5,217 nt of DNA from Candidatus Uhrbacteria bacterium RIFOXYB2_FULL_45_11 (GCA_001791715.1 MGFD01000025.1:1405-6621); one strand, 5' to 3'; positions 1 through 4,426 are shown, counted from the first letter of the stretch. The notes: generated from the sequence alone by a model not told the origin. Made by a program: numbers and translations.

Positions 1-330
1 GGAATCGGTCTTGCAGGTGCAGGACTGTCCTCCGGGCTTCTTATGCCGCTTTTCATGGTGACGATTCATGAATGTGGTCGCGGAATGCTTCTTCCGCTTG
101 TTGATTCGTTTGTGCAACATCGCGTTGAGAGCGGATATCGCGCAACGTTTGGGTCATTACAATCTCTTCTTCAAAAGATGAGCCTCGCGATCGTTCCAGT
201 TCTCATCTGGCTCACCATCCGCACAGAACCGAATACGCCCACAACGATCAGCTTTGTTTGGTTTATGTGTGGATTGTTCTTGATGGTCGGAGCGTTGATT
301 CTGTTCCTTGTTCGTCCGCGAAACGCATAA
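1..330 (+). CDS. MFS transporter, C-terminal fragment (5' end outside window)
   Basis: The frame is open from the first base to a TAA at 328-330, giving 109 residues of a protein whose N-terminus lies upstream. Three hydrophobic stretches are visible, at about residues 1-22, 58-73 and 86-104, as expected for the last membrane helices of a 12-helix transporter. Between the first two lies a hydrophilic segment with SGYRATFGSLQSL, resembling the RAT..S..SL motif in the cytoplasmic loop and following helix of many Major Facilitator Superfamily proteins. The tail after the last helix is short and basic (VRPRNA). The substrate cannot be told from this fragment; family members move sugars, drugs or other small solutes across the inner membrane using ion gradients. 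A strong terminator follows at once, so this is the last gene of its transcript. The family call is fairly secure; a different polytopic membrane protein is possible. Confidence 0.72.
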   Translation, partial: GIGLAGAGLSSGLLMPLFMVTIHECGRGMLLPLVDSFVQHRVESGYRATFGSLQSLLQKMSLAIVPVLIWLTIRTEPNTPTTISFVWFMCGLFLMVGALILFLVRPRNA

Positions 331-334
331 TCTT

Positions 335-361
335 AAAGTCGTCATCTTGACGACTTTTTTT
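335..361 (+). terminator. Intrinsic terminator of the MFS gene
   Basis: The sequence reads AAAGTCGTCA, loop TCT, TGACGACTTT, which is a perfect 10-bp stem, running directly into a T tract ending at 361. It starts 4 nt after the transporter stop codon and faces the convergent terminator of the minus-strand gene at 391. Confidence 0.92.
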
Positions 362-368
362 ATTCATC

Positions 369-392
369 AAAAAAAATTCGCCTGAGCGAATT
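369..392 (-). terminator. Intrinsic terminator overlapping the stop codon of the 155-residue gene
   Basis: Read on the minus strand: AATTCGC, loop TCAG, GCGAATT, then a run of T (A tract on the plus strand from 369). The 7-bp stem starts inside the stop codon (391-393), so there is no 3' spacer between gene and terminator. With the terminator at 335-361 it forms a back-to-back pair separating the convergent genes. Confidence 0.85.
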
Positions 393-858
393 AAGAGGGT
401 TGTTGTTCTGTGTCTTTGAAAAGTGTTATTGCTTTATTGCGGATCCAGTTTTCTGCGTCTGTTTGTGTTTTGTGAGCGCTCACAAGGTATTCTCTTCCAT
501 GAATGCGCATACTTACTTCAGAGGCATTCACAAGAAGAAAACGTGTTTCACGATCACCTGCACCATCAGAAATACAGACAACATCTTTTGTAAACCAGAT
601 TTCGTAATAGGAATCATCATCCGGATCCGTTATCCCGGAGAACACAAGACGATGTGGAAGAAATGCAATCCAAGACGTGACGAATTTTGGAAGGGAAATC
701 ACCGCGTTTGCCGGGAGGCAAAAAATGCCAAGTCCAATTTCGTTTGGTTCTGTTGGTGTGTCCGATAAAATCGCGAACACTGTTTTTTGGACAGGGGCGT
801 CATGAAGATCGCTTTTTGGGATGATCCCGACAAACCCGATCGGCTTTTTTTTGGACAC
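391..858 (-). CDS. Unrecognised 155-residue protein
   Basis: I do not recognise this protein. The frame is open back to a GTG at 897 (168 residues), but I prefer the GTG at 856-858. That codon has a strong Shine-Dalgarno sequence GGAGGT 4 nt upstream, and it gives a natural N-terminus, MSKKKPIGFVGIIPK. The predicted transcription start falls near 896, which would make the 897 GTG leaderless. The product looks soluble: mixed hydrophobic and charged segments, an acidic stretch DPDDDSYYEIWF near the middle, then DGAGDRETRFLLVNASEVSMRIHGREYLV, whose alternating pattern suggests beta-strands, and a helical, polar C-terminus (TQTDAENWIRNKAITLFKD). There is no convincing signal peptide or membrane helix and no catalytic motif I can name. 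The gene is a single transcription unit with its own promoter and terminator. Its length and both regulatory ends argue that it is real. Confidence 0.8.
   Translation of the reverse strand: MSKKKPIGFVGIIPKSDLHDAPVQKTVFAILSDTPTEPNEIGLGIFCLPANAVISLPKFVTSWIAFLPHRLVFSGITDPDDDSYYEIWFTKDVVCISDGAGDRETRFLLVNASEVSMRIHGREYLVSAHKTQTDAENWIRNKAITLFKDTEQQPS
470..485. repeat. Perfect 16-bp palindrome TTGTGAGCGCTCACAA inside the 155-residue gene
   Basis: The sequence TTGTGAGCGCTCACAA is a perfect inverted repeat without spacer. It equals the core of the symmetrised lac operator recognised by E. coli LacI. It lies within coding sequence, in codons for L-V-S-A-H-K, about 370-385 bp downstream of the chosen start. 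It may be chance or a regulator binding site; no LacI-family gene is in the window. Confidence 0.5.
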
Positions 859-862
859 GGAG

Positions 863-868
863 ACCTCC
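863..868 (-). promoter_or_regulatory. Strong ribosome binding site deciding the 858 start
   Basis: The minus strand reads GGAGGT, then CTCC, then GTG (856-858). This is a near-ideal anti-16S match at usable spacing. It lies inside the longer frame that opens at 897 and is the main reason for choosing the shorter protein. Confidence 0.7.
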
Positions 869-888
869 GGAAGATTGGTGTGATGTAA

Positions 889-898
889 TGTGATCACA
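889..898. promoter_or_regulatory. TGTGATCACA palindrome at the predicted transcription start
   Basis: A perfect 10-bp inverted repeat, TGTGATCACA, covers the predicted +1 region of the 155-residue gene and the upstream GTG at 895-897. It shares TGTGA/TCACA arms with the 16-bp palindrome at 470-485. Its position just after the -10 element would suit an operator. No regulator is identified. Confidence 0.3.
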
Positions 899-902
899 AA
901 AA

Positions 903-932
903 AATATTGGCATTTTTCTGTTCGATTGTCAA
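903..932 (-). promoter_or_regulatory. Sigma-70-type promoter of the 155-residue gene
   Basis: On the minus strand a perfect -35 TTGACA (932-927) is followed after 18 nt by AATATT (908-903; 4 of 6 to TATAAT). The predicted transcription start is near 896, giving a leader of about 38 nt before the GTG at 858 that contains the GGAGGT site. The promoter begins only a few bases beyond the HU terminator, so the gene is insulated from rny-HU transcription. Confidence 0.65.
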
Positions 933-936
933 TACA

Positions 937-967
937 AAAACACCCTTCGACAAGCTCAGGGTGTTTT
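937..967 (-). terminator. Terminator of HU, built on a palindromic element
   Basis: AAAACACCCT pairs with AGGGTGTTTT around an 11-nt loop, giving a 10-bp stem flanked by A and T tracts on both sides, so it could stop transcription in either direction. On the minus strand it lies 8 nt after the HU stop codon. The core CCCTTCGACAAGCTCAGGG (942-960 region) looks like a dispersed palindromic repeat seen in many environmental bacterial genomes; that identification is from memory and not verified. Confidence 0.8.
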
Positions 968-975
968 GTTTCTTA

Positions 976-1266
976 TTAAACTGTTCGTTTGCCTTTTAGC
1001 GTATCCTTCAGCGCTTTGCCTGCTTTAAACTTTGGCACGATAACGCTTGGGATGGTGATAGGTTCACTTGGTTTTTGCGGATTCACACCAATGCGTCCTT
1101 TGCGTTCACGTGCAGAGAATGTGCCAAATCCGGCAATGGTGACCTCGCCTCCATTTGCGAGTTCCTTTGTGACGATTTCTTCAAAGAGGGCAATGAAATC
1201 ATCGCCGAGCTTTTTTGAGATCTGTAATTTTTCCGCGATACGTGTCGCGAGCTCTGCTTTGTTCAT
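976..1266 (-). CDS. hup: HU/IHF-family DNA-binding protein
   Basis: A 96-residue histone-like nucleoid protein that bends and compacts DNA as a dimer. The N-terminal helical body begins MNKAELATRIAEKLQISKK, as in classical HU. The GFGTF turn is at residues 46-50. The beta-arm runs from about 51 to 76 and carries NPQKPSE, whose proline 63 corresponds to the residue that intercalates into DNA. The closing PKFKAGKALKDTLK at 78-91 is diagnostic. Length is normal (about 90-100). The usual GRNPQTGE reads GVNPQKPSE here, a form I associate with Patescibacteria. The ATG at 1264-1266 has no Shine-Dalgarno sequence. The gene lies 21 nt after rny, with no terminator between, and also has its own promoter at 1276-1304. 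HU cannot be separated from an IHF subunit by sequence alone, but a single HU-like gene is the simplest reading. Confidence 0.95.
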   Translation of the reverse strand: MNKAELATRIAEKLQISKKLGDDFIALFEEIVTKELANGGEVTIAGFGTFSARERKGRIGVNPQKPSEPITIPSVIVPKFKAGKALKDTLKGKRTV

Positions 1267-1275
1267 ATTACTGTT

Positions 1276-1304
1276 ATTCTACACGAATTATCGTGCGTAC
1301 TCAA
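1276..1304 (-). promoter_or_regulatory. Promoter of the HU gene inside the end of rny
   Basis: On the minus strand TTGAGT (1304-1299) and TAGAAT (1281-1276; 5 of 6 to TATAAT) are separated by exactly 17 nt. The rny stop codon lies in the spacer. A start about 7 nt past the -10 falls near 1269, only some 3 nt before the HU ATG, so the transcript would be almost leaderless. This fits the missing Shine-Dalgarno sequence. Confidence 0.6.
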
Positions 1305-2847
1305 TCACACGCGTCTCGCGGATGATGGTGACTTTAATTTCACCAGGATAGCTGAGTTCTGATTCAATTTTGTTTGCGATGTCTTTTGCGAGCTGATAGC
1401 TTGCAAGATCCGAGATTTTTTCTGGATGAATGAAGATACGCACCTCTCTTCCGGCTTGAATGGCATACACTTTTTCTACACCTTCAAACGATCCGGCTGT
1501 GCGTTCCAATTCTTCCATGCGTTGAATAAAGTTTTCAAGAGATTGTTTACGCGCACCCGGACGAGCTCCACTGATGGCGTCTGCCGCTTTCACAATTGCG
1601 CCTTCGATAGTACGTGGGCGGTCTTCATGGTGCGCGATCGATTGGTAACAAATCTCTTCTGGGAACCCAAACTTTTTCATGATGTTGTACCCAATTTCAG
1701 GGTGCGCTCCTTGCATGTCGTGATCCACTGCCTTTCCGATGTCATGAAAGAGTCCGCCTTTTTTACAGATGAAGACATCTGCACCAAGTTCTTCTGCCAT
1801 CATTCCCGCGAGTGTTCCAACTTCAATCGAGTGTTGGAGGGCGTTTTGTCCGTAACTTGTGCGGAAACGCATGCGGCCAAGAATGGAGACGAGTTTTGGA
1901 TCAATTGATGAAACGGGAATACCGAGTTGATAAAGTGCGTCTTCACCGTTTTTCTTTAATTCTTGTGCAAGCGACTTCTTAGCTTCCATGATGGATTCCT
2001 CAATACGTGCCGGTTGAATGCGTCCGTCTTTGATGAGGGCATCAAGCGCACGTTTTGCAACCTGGCGACGAATAGGGGAGAAACCGCTAATGGTGATGAT
2101 GTTCGGTGTGTCATCCACGATGATTTCTGTTCCGGTTTGAAGTTCAATCGCTTTAATATTGCGTCCTTCTTTTCCAATGATGCGTCCTTTCATTTCGTCA
2201 TTTGGAAGTTCAACAGCAGTTGTTGTTCCGTCAACAGAAACAGAAGAGGCGAAACGTGTGATTGCGAGCGAGAGAAGTTTGCGTGATTTGATTTCAACTT
2301 CTTCTTCTGTGATCTCATCCATTTTGCGCAAGCGACTCTGTAATGCTTCTGCGGAGTCAATTTCAATTTGTTTCAATAAGCGTTCTTCTGCTTGTTCTGT
2401 TGTCAGTTTTGCGATCTGTTGGAGTTTTTCTTGTTGTTCGAGCTTAATGATTTCAATGTTGAGCTTTACGTCTTCAATTTGTTTCTTTTGATCTTCGAGT
2501 TTGCTTTTTTTATCTTCGATCTCAAGAAGCTTTTGATCAAACAACTCTTCACGCTTTTCCAAACGTTTTTGTTGTTCTTGAATGTCACGTCTGCGTGATT
2601 GTTCTTCTTGTTTTGCTTCCTCAATCAGTTTGATGGATTTTTCTTTGGCTTCAAGTAAGGTTTCTTGCTGTTTGTTTTTAGCGTCGTTTAGGAGTTCTTG
2701 GTGTTTTGCTTTGGCTTCTGAAATAATTTTTTCTGCACGGTTTTCCGCATCGTCCGCAAGGCGAGAGGCTTGGATTTTTCTGTAGGTATATCCGGCCGCT
2801 GCTCCGCCCCCAAGTCCGATGAGGAGAAGTAGGAATGGAATAAGCAT
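1288..2847 (-). CDS. rny: Ribonuclease Y
   Basis: RNase Y is a membrane-anchored endoribonuclease that starts mRNA decay. In 519-residue numbering the order is canonical. An N-terminal membrane helix (about 2-20, LIPFLLLLIGLGGGAAAGY) is followed by a long charged coiled coil (about 30-182). A KH RNA-binding domain carries GRIIGKEGRN at 221-230. An HD hydrolase domain has QHSIEV (338-343), the metal-binding HD pair (368-369, in GLFHDIGKA), AHHEDRP and AADAISGARPGARK (from about 421). The C-terminal domain includes GVEKVYAIQAGREVRIFI. Length matches the usual 510-520. The frame could begin at TTG 2916 (542 residues) or ATG 2898. I chose ATG 2845-2847 because the membrane helix then starts directly after Met, as in the family, and because GAGAAG lies 9 nt upstream. 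HU follows after 21 nt. No confident promoter was found between here and truB. Confidence 0.93.
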   Translation of the reverse strand: MLIPFLLLLIGLGGGAAAGYTYRKIQASRLADDAENRAEKIISEAKAKHQELLNDAKNKQQETLLEAKEKSIKLIEEAKQEEQSRRRDIQEQQKRLEKREELFDQKLLEIEDKKSKLEDQKKQIEDVKLNIEIIKLEQQEKLQQIAKLTTEQAEERLLKQIEIDSAEALQSRLRKMDEITEEEVEIKSRKLLSLAITRFASSVSVDGTTTAVELPNDEMKGRIIGKEGRNIKAIELQTGTEIIVDDTPNIITISGFSPIRRQVAKRALDALIKDGRIQPARIEESIMEAKKSLAQELKKNGEDALYQLGIPVSSIDPKLVSILGRMRFRTSYGQNALQHSIEVGTLAGMMAEELGADVFICKKGGLFHDIGKAVDHDMQGAHPEIGYNIMKKFGFPEEICYQSIAHHEDRPRTIEGAIVKAADAISGARPGARKQSLENFIQRMEELERTAGSFEGVEKVYAIQAGREVRIFIHPEKISDLASYQLAKDIANKIESELSYPGEIKVTIIRETRVIEYAR

Positions 2848-2854
2848 AAAATAA

Positions 2855-2877
2855 AACTTCTCAAATCTTGAGAAGTT
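2855..2877 (-). promoter_or_regulatory. Hairpin covering the rny ribosome binding site
   Basis: The minus strand reads AACTTCTCAA, loop GAT, TTGAGAAGTT, then TTATTTT and the proposed rny ATG. The 10-bp stem is perfect. Its second arm contains GAGAAG, the only Shine-Dalgarno-like sequence before the start, so folding would hide it. The T-rich stretch after the stem also makes it resemble a weak terminator or attenuator. If the longer TTG start were used, the hairpin would lie within coding sequence. Confidence 0.5.
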
Positions 2878-3069
2878 CAAACTGAGCCCCGAATACATTC
2901 GAGACAAAAAATTCAATAATGTTTGGAGTTATCGCAAAAACAACTTCGTGTGATTTCTGAAGTCTAAAGAGGAAATACGCAAATTGTTTGTGAGAGGAAA
3001 AACCATAATCATCGAACAGCCTGAACTTCTGAAGAACTTTTTTCTCAAGAATTACACAAAAAGAGTACC

Positions 3070-3097
3070 AAAAAGCCGTTAGGGCGTCAAACGGCTT
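3070..3097 (-). terminator. Intrinsic terminator containing the truB stop codon
   Basis: On the minus strand AAGCCGTT (3097-3090) pairs with AACGGCTT (3080-3073) around a 9-nt loop, followed by TTT. The truB TAA (3081-3079) lies at the loop/second-arm boundary, so the last codons of truB form the first arm. The T run is short, so termination may be incomplete and allow some reading into rny. Confidence 0.72.
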
Positions 3098-3789
3098 AAA
3101 AAGGTTTCGATTTGGATAAGGTGAGATTCAATGTTTGATGGGTCGAGTTTATCAAACGTAAGTGCTTCTTCGATTTTGAACGGTCCGATGGATGTTCGGC
3201 GAAGTTCTGATACATATCCACCCACTCCGAGGAAGTTTCCAAGATCCCGGGCAATCGATCGGATGTATGTTCCGGAAGAACAGTGAATCGTCAGATTCAC
3301 GTAGGGGAGGGTCGTGACCCTCCCGCCCGATTGGGGTTCAATCGAATAAATTGTAACCCGTCTCGGTTCCACAAGCGTAGGATTCCCAGCTCTTGCAAGT
3401 TCATACAGTTTTTTCCCCTGCACCTTGATCGCCGCGTACGTGGGCGGAACCTGTTCGATCGGCCCCGTAAAAGTCTTCAACGCCTCTTCAATTTGTTCTT
3501 TTGTGAGGTGTGTGGTCGAAACAGGTGCTGAAATCTCGCCTTTGATATCATCTGTTGTTGAGCTCGCCCCTAAAACAAACGTTGCTTCATAGTGTTTATC
3601 AAGTCCCACGAACTTTTGAAGTTCTCGCGTAGCTTCTCGGCTCACGGCAACCAAAAGCAATCCTGTTGCAAACGGATCCAGTGTTCCGGCATGGCCAATG
3701 CGTTTTTCGCCCGTCAGACGTCTGAGTCGCGCAACAACATCAAAGGAAGTAATGCCTTCAGGTTTGTCGATAAGAATGAAGCCAGTCAT
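3079..3789 (-). CDS. truB: tRNA pseudouridine(55) synthase TruB
   Basis: This enzyme isomerises U55 in the T-loop of nearly all tRNAs to pseudouridine. Diagnostic motifs are in order: DKPEGITSFDVV (8-19), GHAGTLDPFATGLLLVAV (32-49) with the catalytic aspartate at 38, a YEATFVLGASSTTDD segment (67-81), the IEQVPPTYAAIKVQGKKLYELARAG block (111-135), and CSSGTYIRSIARDLG (170-184). At 236 residues it is about 70 shorter than the E. coli and B. subtilis enzymes (about 310). It ends soon after the catalytic domain and lacks the C-terminal PUA-like domain. The start ATG at 3787-3789 has no Shine-Dalgarno sequence and is preceded by TTTTCCT, the end of a 9-nt repeat leader. A 20-bp palindrome is built into codons 156-162. 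The gene is read alone from the promoter at 3855-3883, away from infB. Confidence 0.95.
   Translation of the reverse strand: MTGFILIDKPEGITSFDVVARLRRLTGEKRIGHAGTLDPFATGLLLVAVSREATRELQKFVGLDKHYEATFVLGASSTTDDIKGEISAPVSTTHLTKEQIEEALKTFTGPIEQVPPTYAAIKVQGKKLYELARAGNPTLVEPRRVTIYSIEPQSGGRVTTLPYVNLTIHCSSGTYIRSIARDLGNFLGVGGYVSELRRTSIGPFKIEEALTFDKLDPSNIESHLIQIETFLSRLTP
3305..3324. repeat. Perfect 20-bp palindromic element inside truB
   Basis: GGGAGGGTC, spacer GT, GACCCTCCC: two perfect 9-bp arms. It lies in frame in truB and encodes G-R-V-T-T-L-P (residues 156-162). This falls between VTIYSIEP and the LTIHCSSGTYIR strand, where TruB proteins have a variable turn. The composition (runs of G and C) differs from the surrounding gene. 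It looks like an inserted short palindromic repeat tolerated in a surface loop; insertion itself is inference. Confidence 0.6.
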
Positions 3790-3792
3790 AGG

Positions 3793-3849
3793 AAAAGGTC
3801 TGAAAGGTCGCCTTGCCTGCCGGCAGGCAGGGAAAGGATTGAAAGGTTA
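3793..3849 (-). repeat. 9-nt CCTTTC repeats in the truB leader, interrupted by a palindrome
   Basis: On the minus strand the units are TAACCTTTC (3849-3841), AATCCTTTC (3840-3832), then a 21-bp interruption (3831-3811), then CGACCTTTC (3810-3802) and AGACCTTTT (3801-3793), followed by CCT and the truB ATG. The interruption holds the perfect 16-bp palindrome TGCCTGCCGGCAGGCA (3814-3829), extendable to 22 bp with one mismatch. The whole array lies in the predicted transcribed leader. The infB leader carries related units. Confidence 0.75.
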
Positions 3850-3854
3850 ATGGG

Positions 3855-3883
3855 ATGATACGCGATGAGGGGACGATTGACAA
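3855..3883 (-). promoter_or_regulatory. Promoter of truB
   Basis: On the minus strand TTGTCA (3883-3878; 5 of 6) and TATCAT (3860-3855; 5 of 6) are spaced by exactly 17 nt. The predicted start near 3848 gives a leader of about 60 nt consisting almost wholly of the CCTTTC units and the palindrome. Confidence 0.7.
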
Positions 3884-3905
3884 AGTGGGTTATCGATAGT
3901 AAATA
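3877..3905 (+). promoter_or_regulatory. Possible divergent promoter of the 112-residue gene
   Basis: A perfect -35 TTGACA (3877-3882) is followed after 17 nt by TAAATA (3900-3905), a poor -10. Its -35 coincides with that of the truB promoter on the other strand, so polymerase could not occupy both. The -10 is the weak point of this call. Confidence 0.4.
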
Positions 3906-3920
3906 ACTTTACAGACTGTT

Positions 3921-3927
3921 AGAGGTG
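3921..3927 (+). promoter_or_regulatory. Ribosome binding site of the 112-residue gene
   Basis: AGAGGTG ends 4 nt before the ATG at 3932. It is a clear Shine-Dalgarno sequence, unlike the upstream regions of HU, truB and infB, and it supports both the gene and its start. Confidence 0.7.
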
Positions 3928-3931
3928 AACA

Positions 3932-4270
3932 ATGGATGAAGTTCTTTTCGTTGCTCCTTTCCATATGACTCCAGAGGATGTGGCACGCACATTTTCAGCA
4001 TTTCTTCTTGGTCCGCTCGTTTATCAAAACGCAAAGGACTCTGATGGAGGCTGGGTATTCGGACCATATCCCGCAACCAAAGGTGTTTGTGTGAAATGGC
4101 AGCTCGACAGTTCCACTGATTATTGGCTGTCAGTTGACTATCCGCCCGTTGGCACACCAGCAGCCGCTTTGGGGGATCGTGTATTTTCTCTTCGTCATCG
4201 TTATAACGATCGGAAACTGCTTCAGATTTTGGTTGCTCTGTTTGAATCCCGCTACAGCGAGGTCAAATAA
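3932..4270 (+). CDS. Unrecognised 112-residue protein
   Basis: I do not recognise this protein. It begins MDEVLFVAPFHMTPEDVARTF and appears to be a small soluble alpha/beta protein. A probable N-terminal helix (TPEDVARTFSAFLLGPL) leads to an aromatic, strand-like middle containing GGWVFGPYPATKG, CVKWQLDSSTDYWLSVDYPP, and a C-terminal helix (NDRKLLQILVALFESRYSEV). There is no signal peptide and no long membrane segment. It lies between divergent truB and infB, where rbfA often sits in other bacteria, and it is close to RbfA in length. I see no RbfA pattern (no RR..RV...I..EL start), so I do not call it that. A good ribosome binding site, a terminator 21 nt after the stop and a possible promoter make it a complete single-gene unit. 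Confidence 0.8.
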   Translation: MDEVLFVAPFHMTPEDVARTFSAFLLGPLVYQNAKDSDGGWVFGPYPATKGVCVKWQLDSSTDYWLSVDYPPVGTPAAALGDRVFSLRHRYNDRKLLQILVALFESRYSEVK

Positions 4271-4290
4271 TCCGGTCATCCGTTTTCCTC

Positions 4291-4315
4291 AAACTCGCTT
4301 TATGCGAGTTTTTTT
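4291..4315 (+). terminator. Intrinsic terminator of the 112-residue gene
   Basis: AAACTCGC, loop TTTAT, GCGAGTTT: an 8-bp stem leading into a T tract (to 4315). It lies 21 nt after the stop codon and separates this gene from infB. Confidence 0.9.
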
Positions 4316-4368
4316 GTTCCTATTCTCTATCTTCTCAATTTTTCCAGCCTTTCTCACCGCTCATTTCA

Positions 4369-4397
4369 TTGACCAATCACTCCTTTTCTTATACACT
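4369..4397 (+). promoter_or_regulatory. Probable promoter of infB
   Basis: TTGACC (4369-4374; 5 of 6) and TACACT (4392-4397; 4 of 6) are spaced by 17 nt. The predicted start near 4404 gives a leader of about 76 nt that contains the 9-nt repeat array. The stretch from 4316 to 4400 is otherwise strongly pyrimidine-rich on this strand and holds no gene that I can see. Confidence 0.55.
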
Positions 4398-4426
4398 CCT
4401 CGACAACTACGCGGTCTTATTTTTTT

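Noticed and set aside
856..870. Hairpin formed by GGAGACCTCC at the ribosome binding site
   Set aside because: The loop would be only 2 nt and the arms 4-5 bp, too tight to be a convincing structure.
859..897. Longer form of the 155-residue gene from GTG 897
   Set aside because: The predicted transcription start coincides with this GTG, and an excellent GGAGGT site sits before the next GTG at 858. Leaderless use of 897 cannot be excluded.
989..1351. Plus-strand frame opposite HU
   Set aside because: It mirrors the HU codons and has no ribosome binding site or promoter of its own.
1426..1908. 160-codon plus-strand frame opposite rny
   Set aside because: It is antisense to well-conserved RNase Y coding sequence and its product is low in plausible protein character, being rich in Cys, His and Phe.
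2848..2916. Longer RNase Y starting at TTG 2916 (542 residues) or ATG 2898
   Set aside because: The extra residues would precede the membrane anchor, which RNase Y normally has at its very N-terminus. No Shine-Dalgarno sequence precedes either codon, and the region contains the 10-bp hairpin.
2929..3012. Minus-strand 27-codon frame upstream of rny as a leader peptide
   Set aside because: It has no ribosome binding site, no notable codon run and no coupling to the rny start. Frames this short are expected by chance.
3932..4270. RbfA identity for the 112-residue gene
   Set aside because: Only location and length fit. The RbfA N-terminal RR..RV pattern and its central KH-type strands are not visible.
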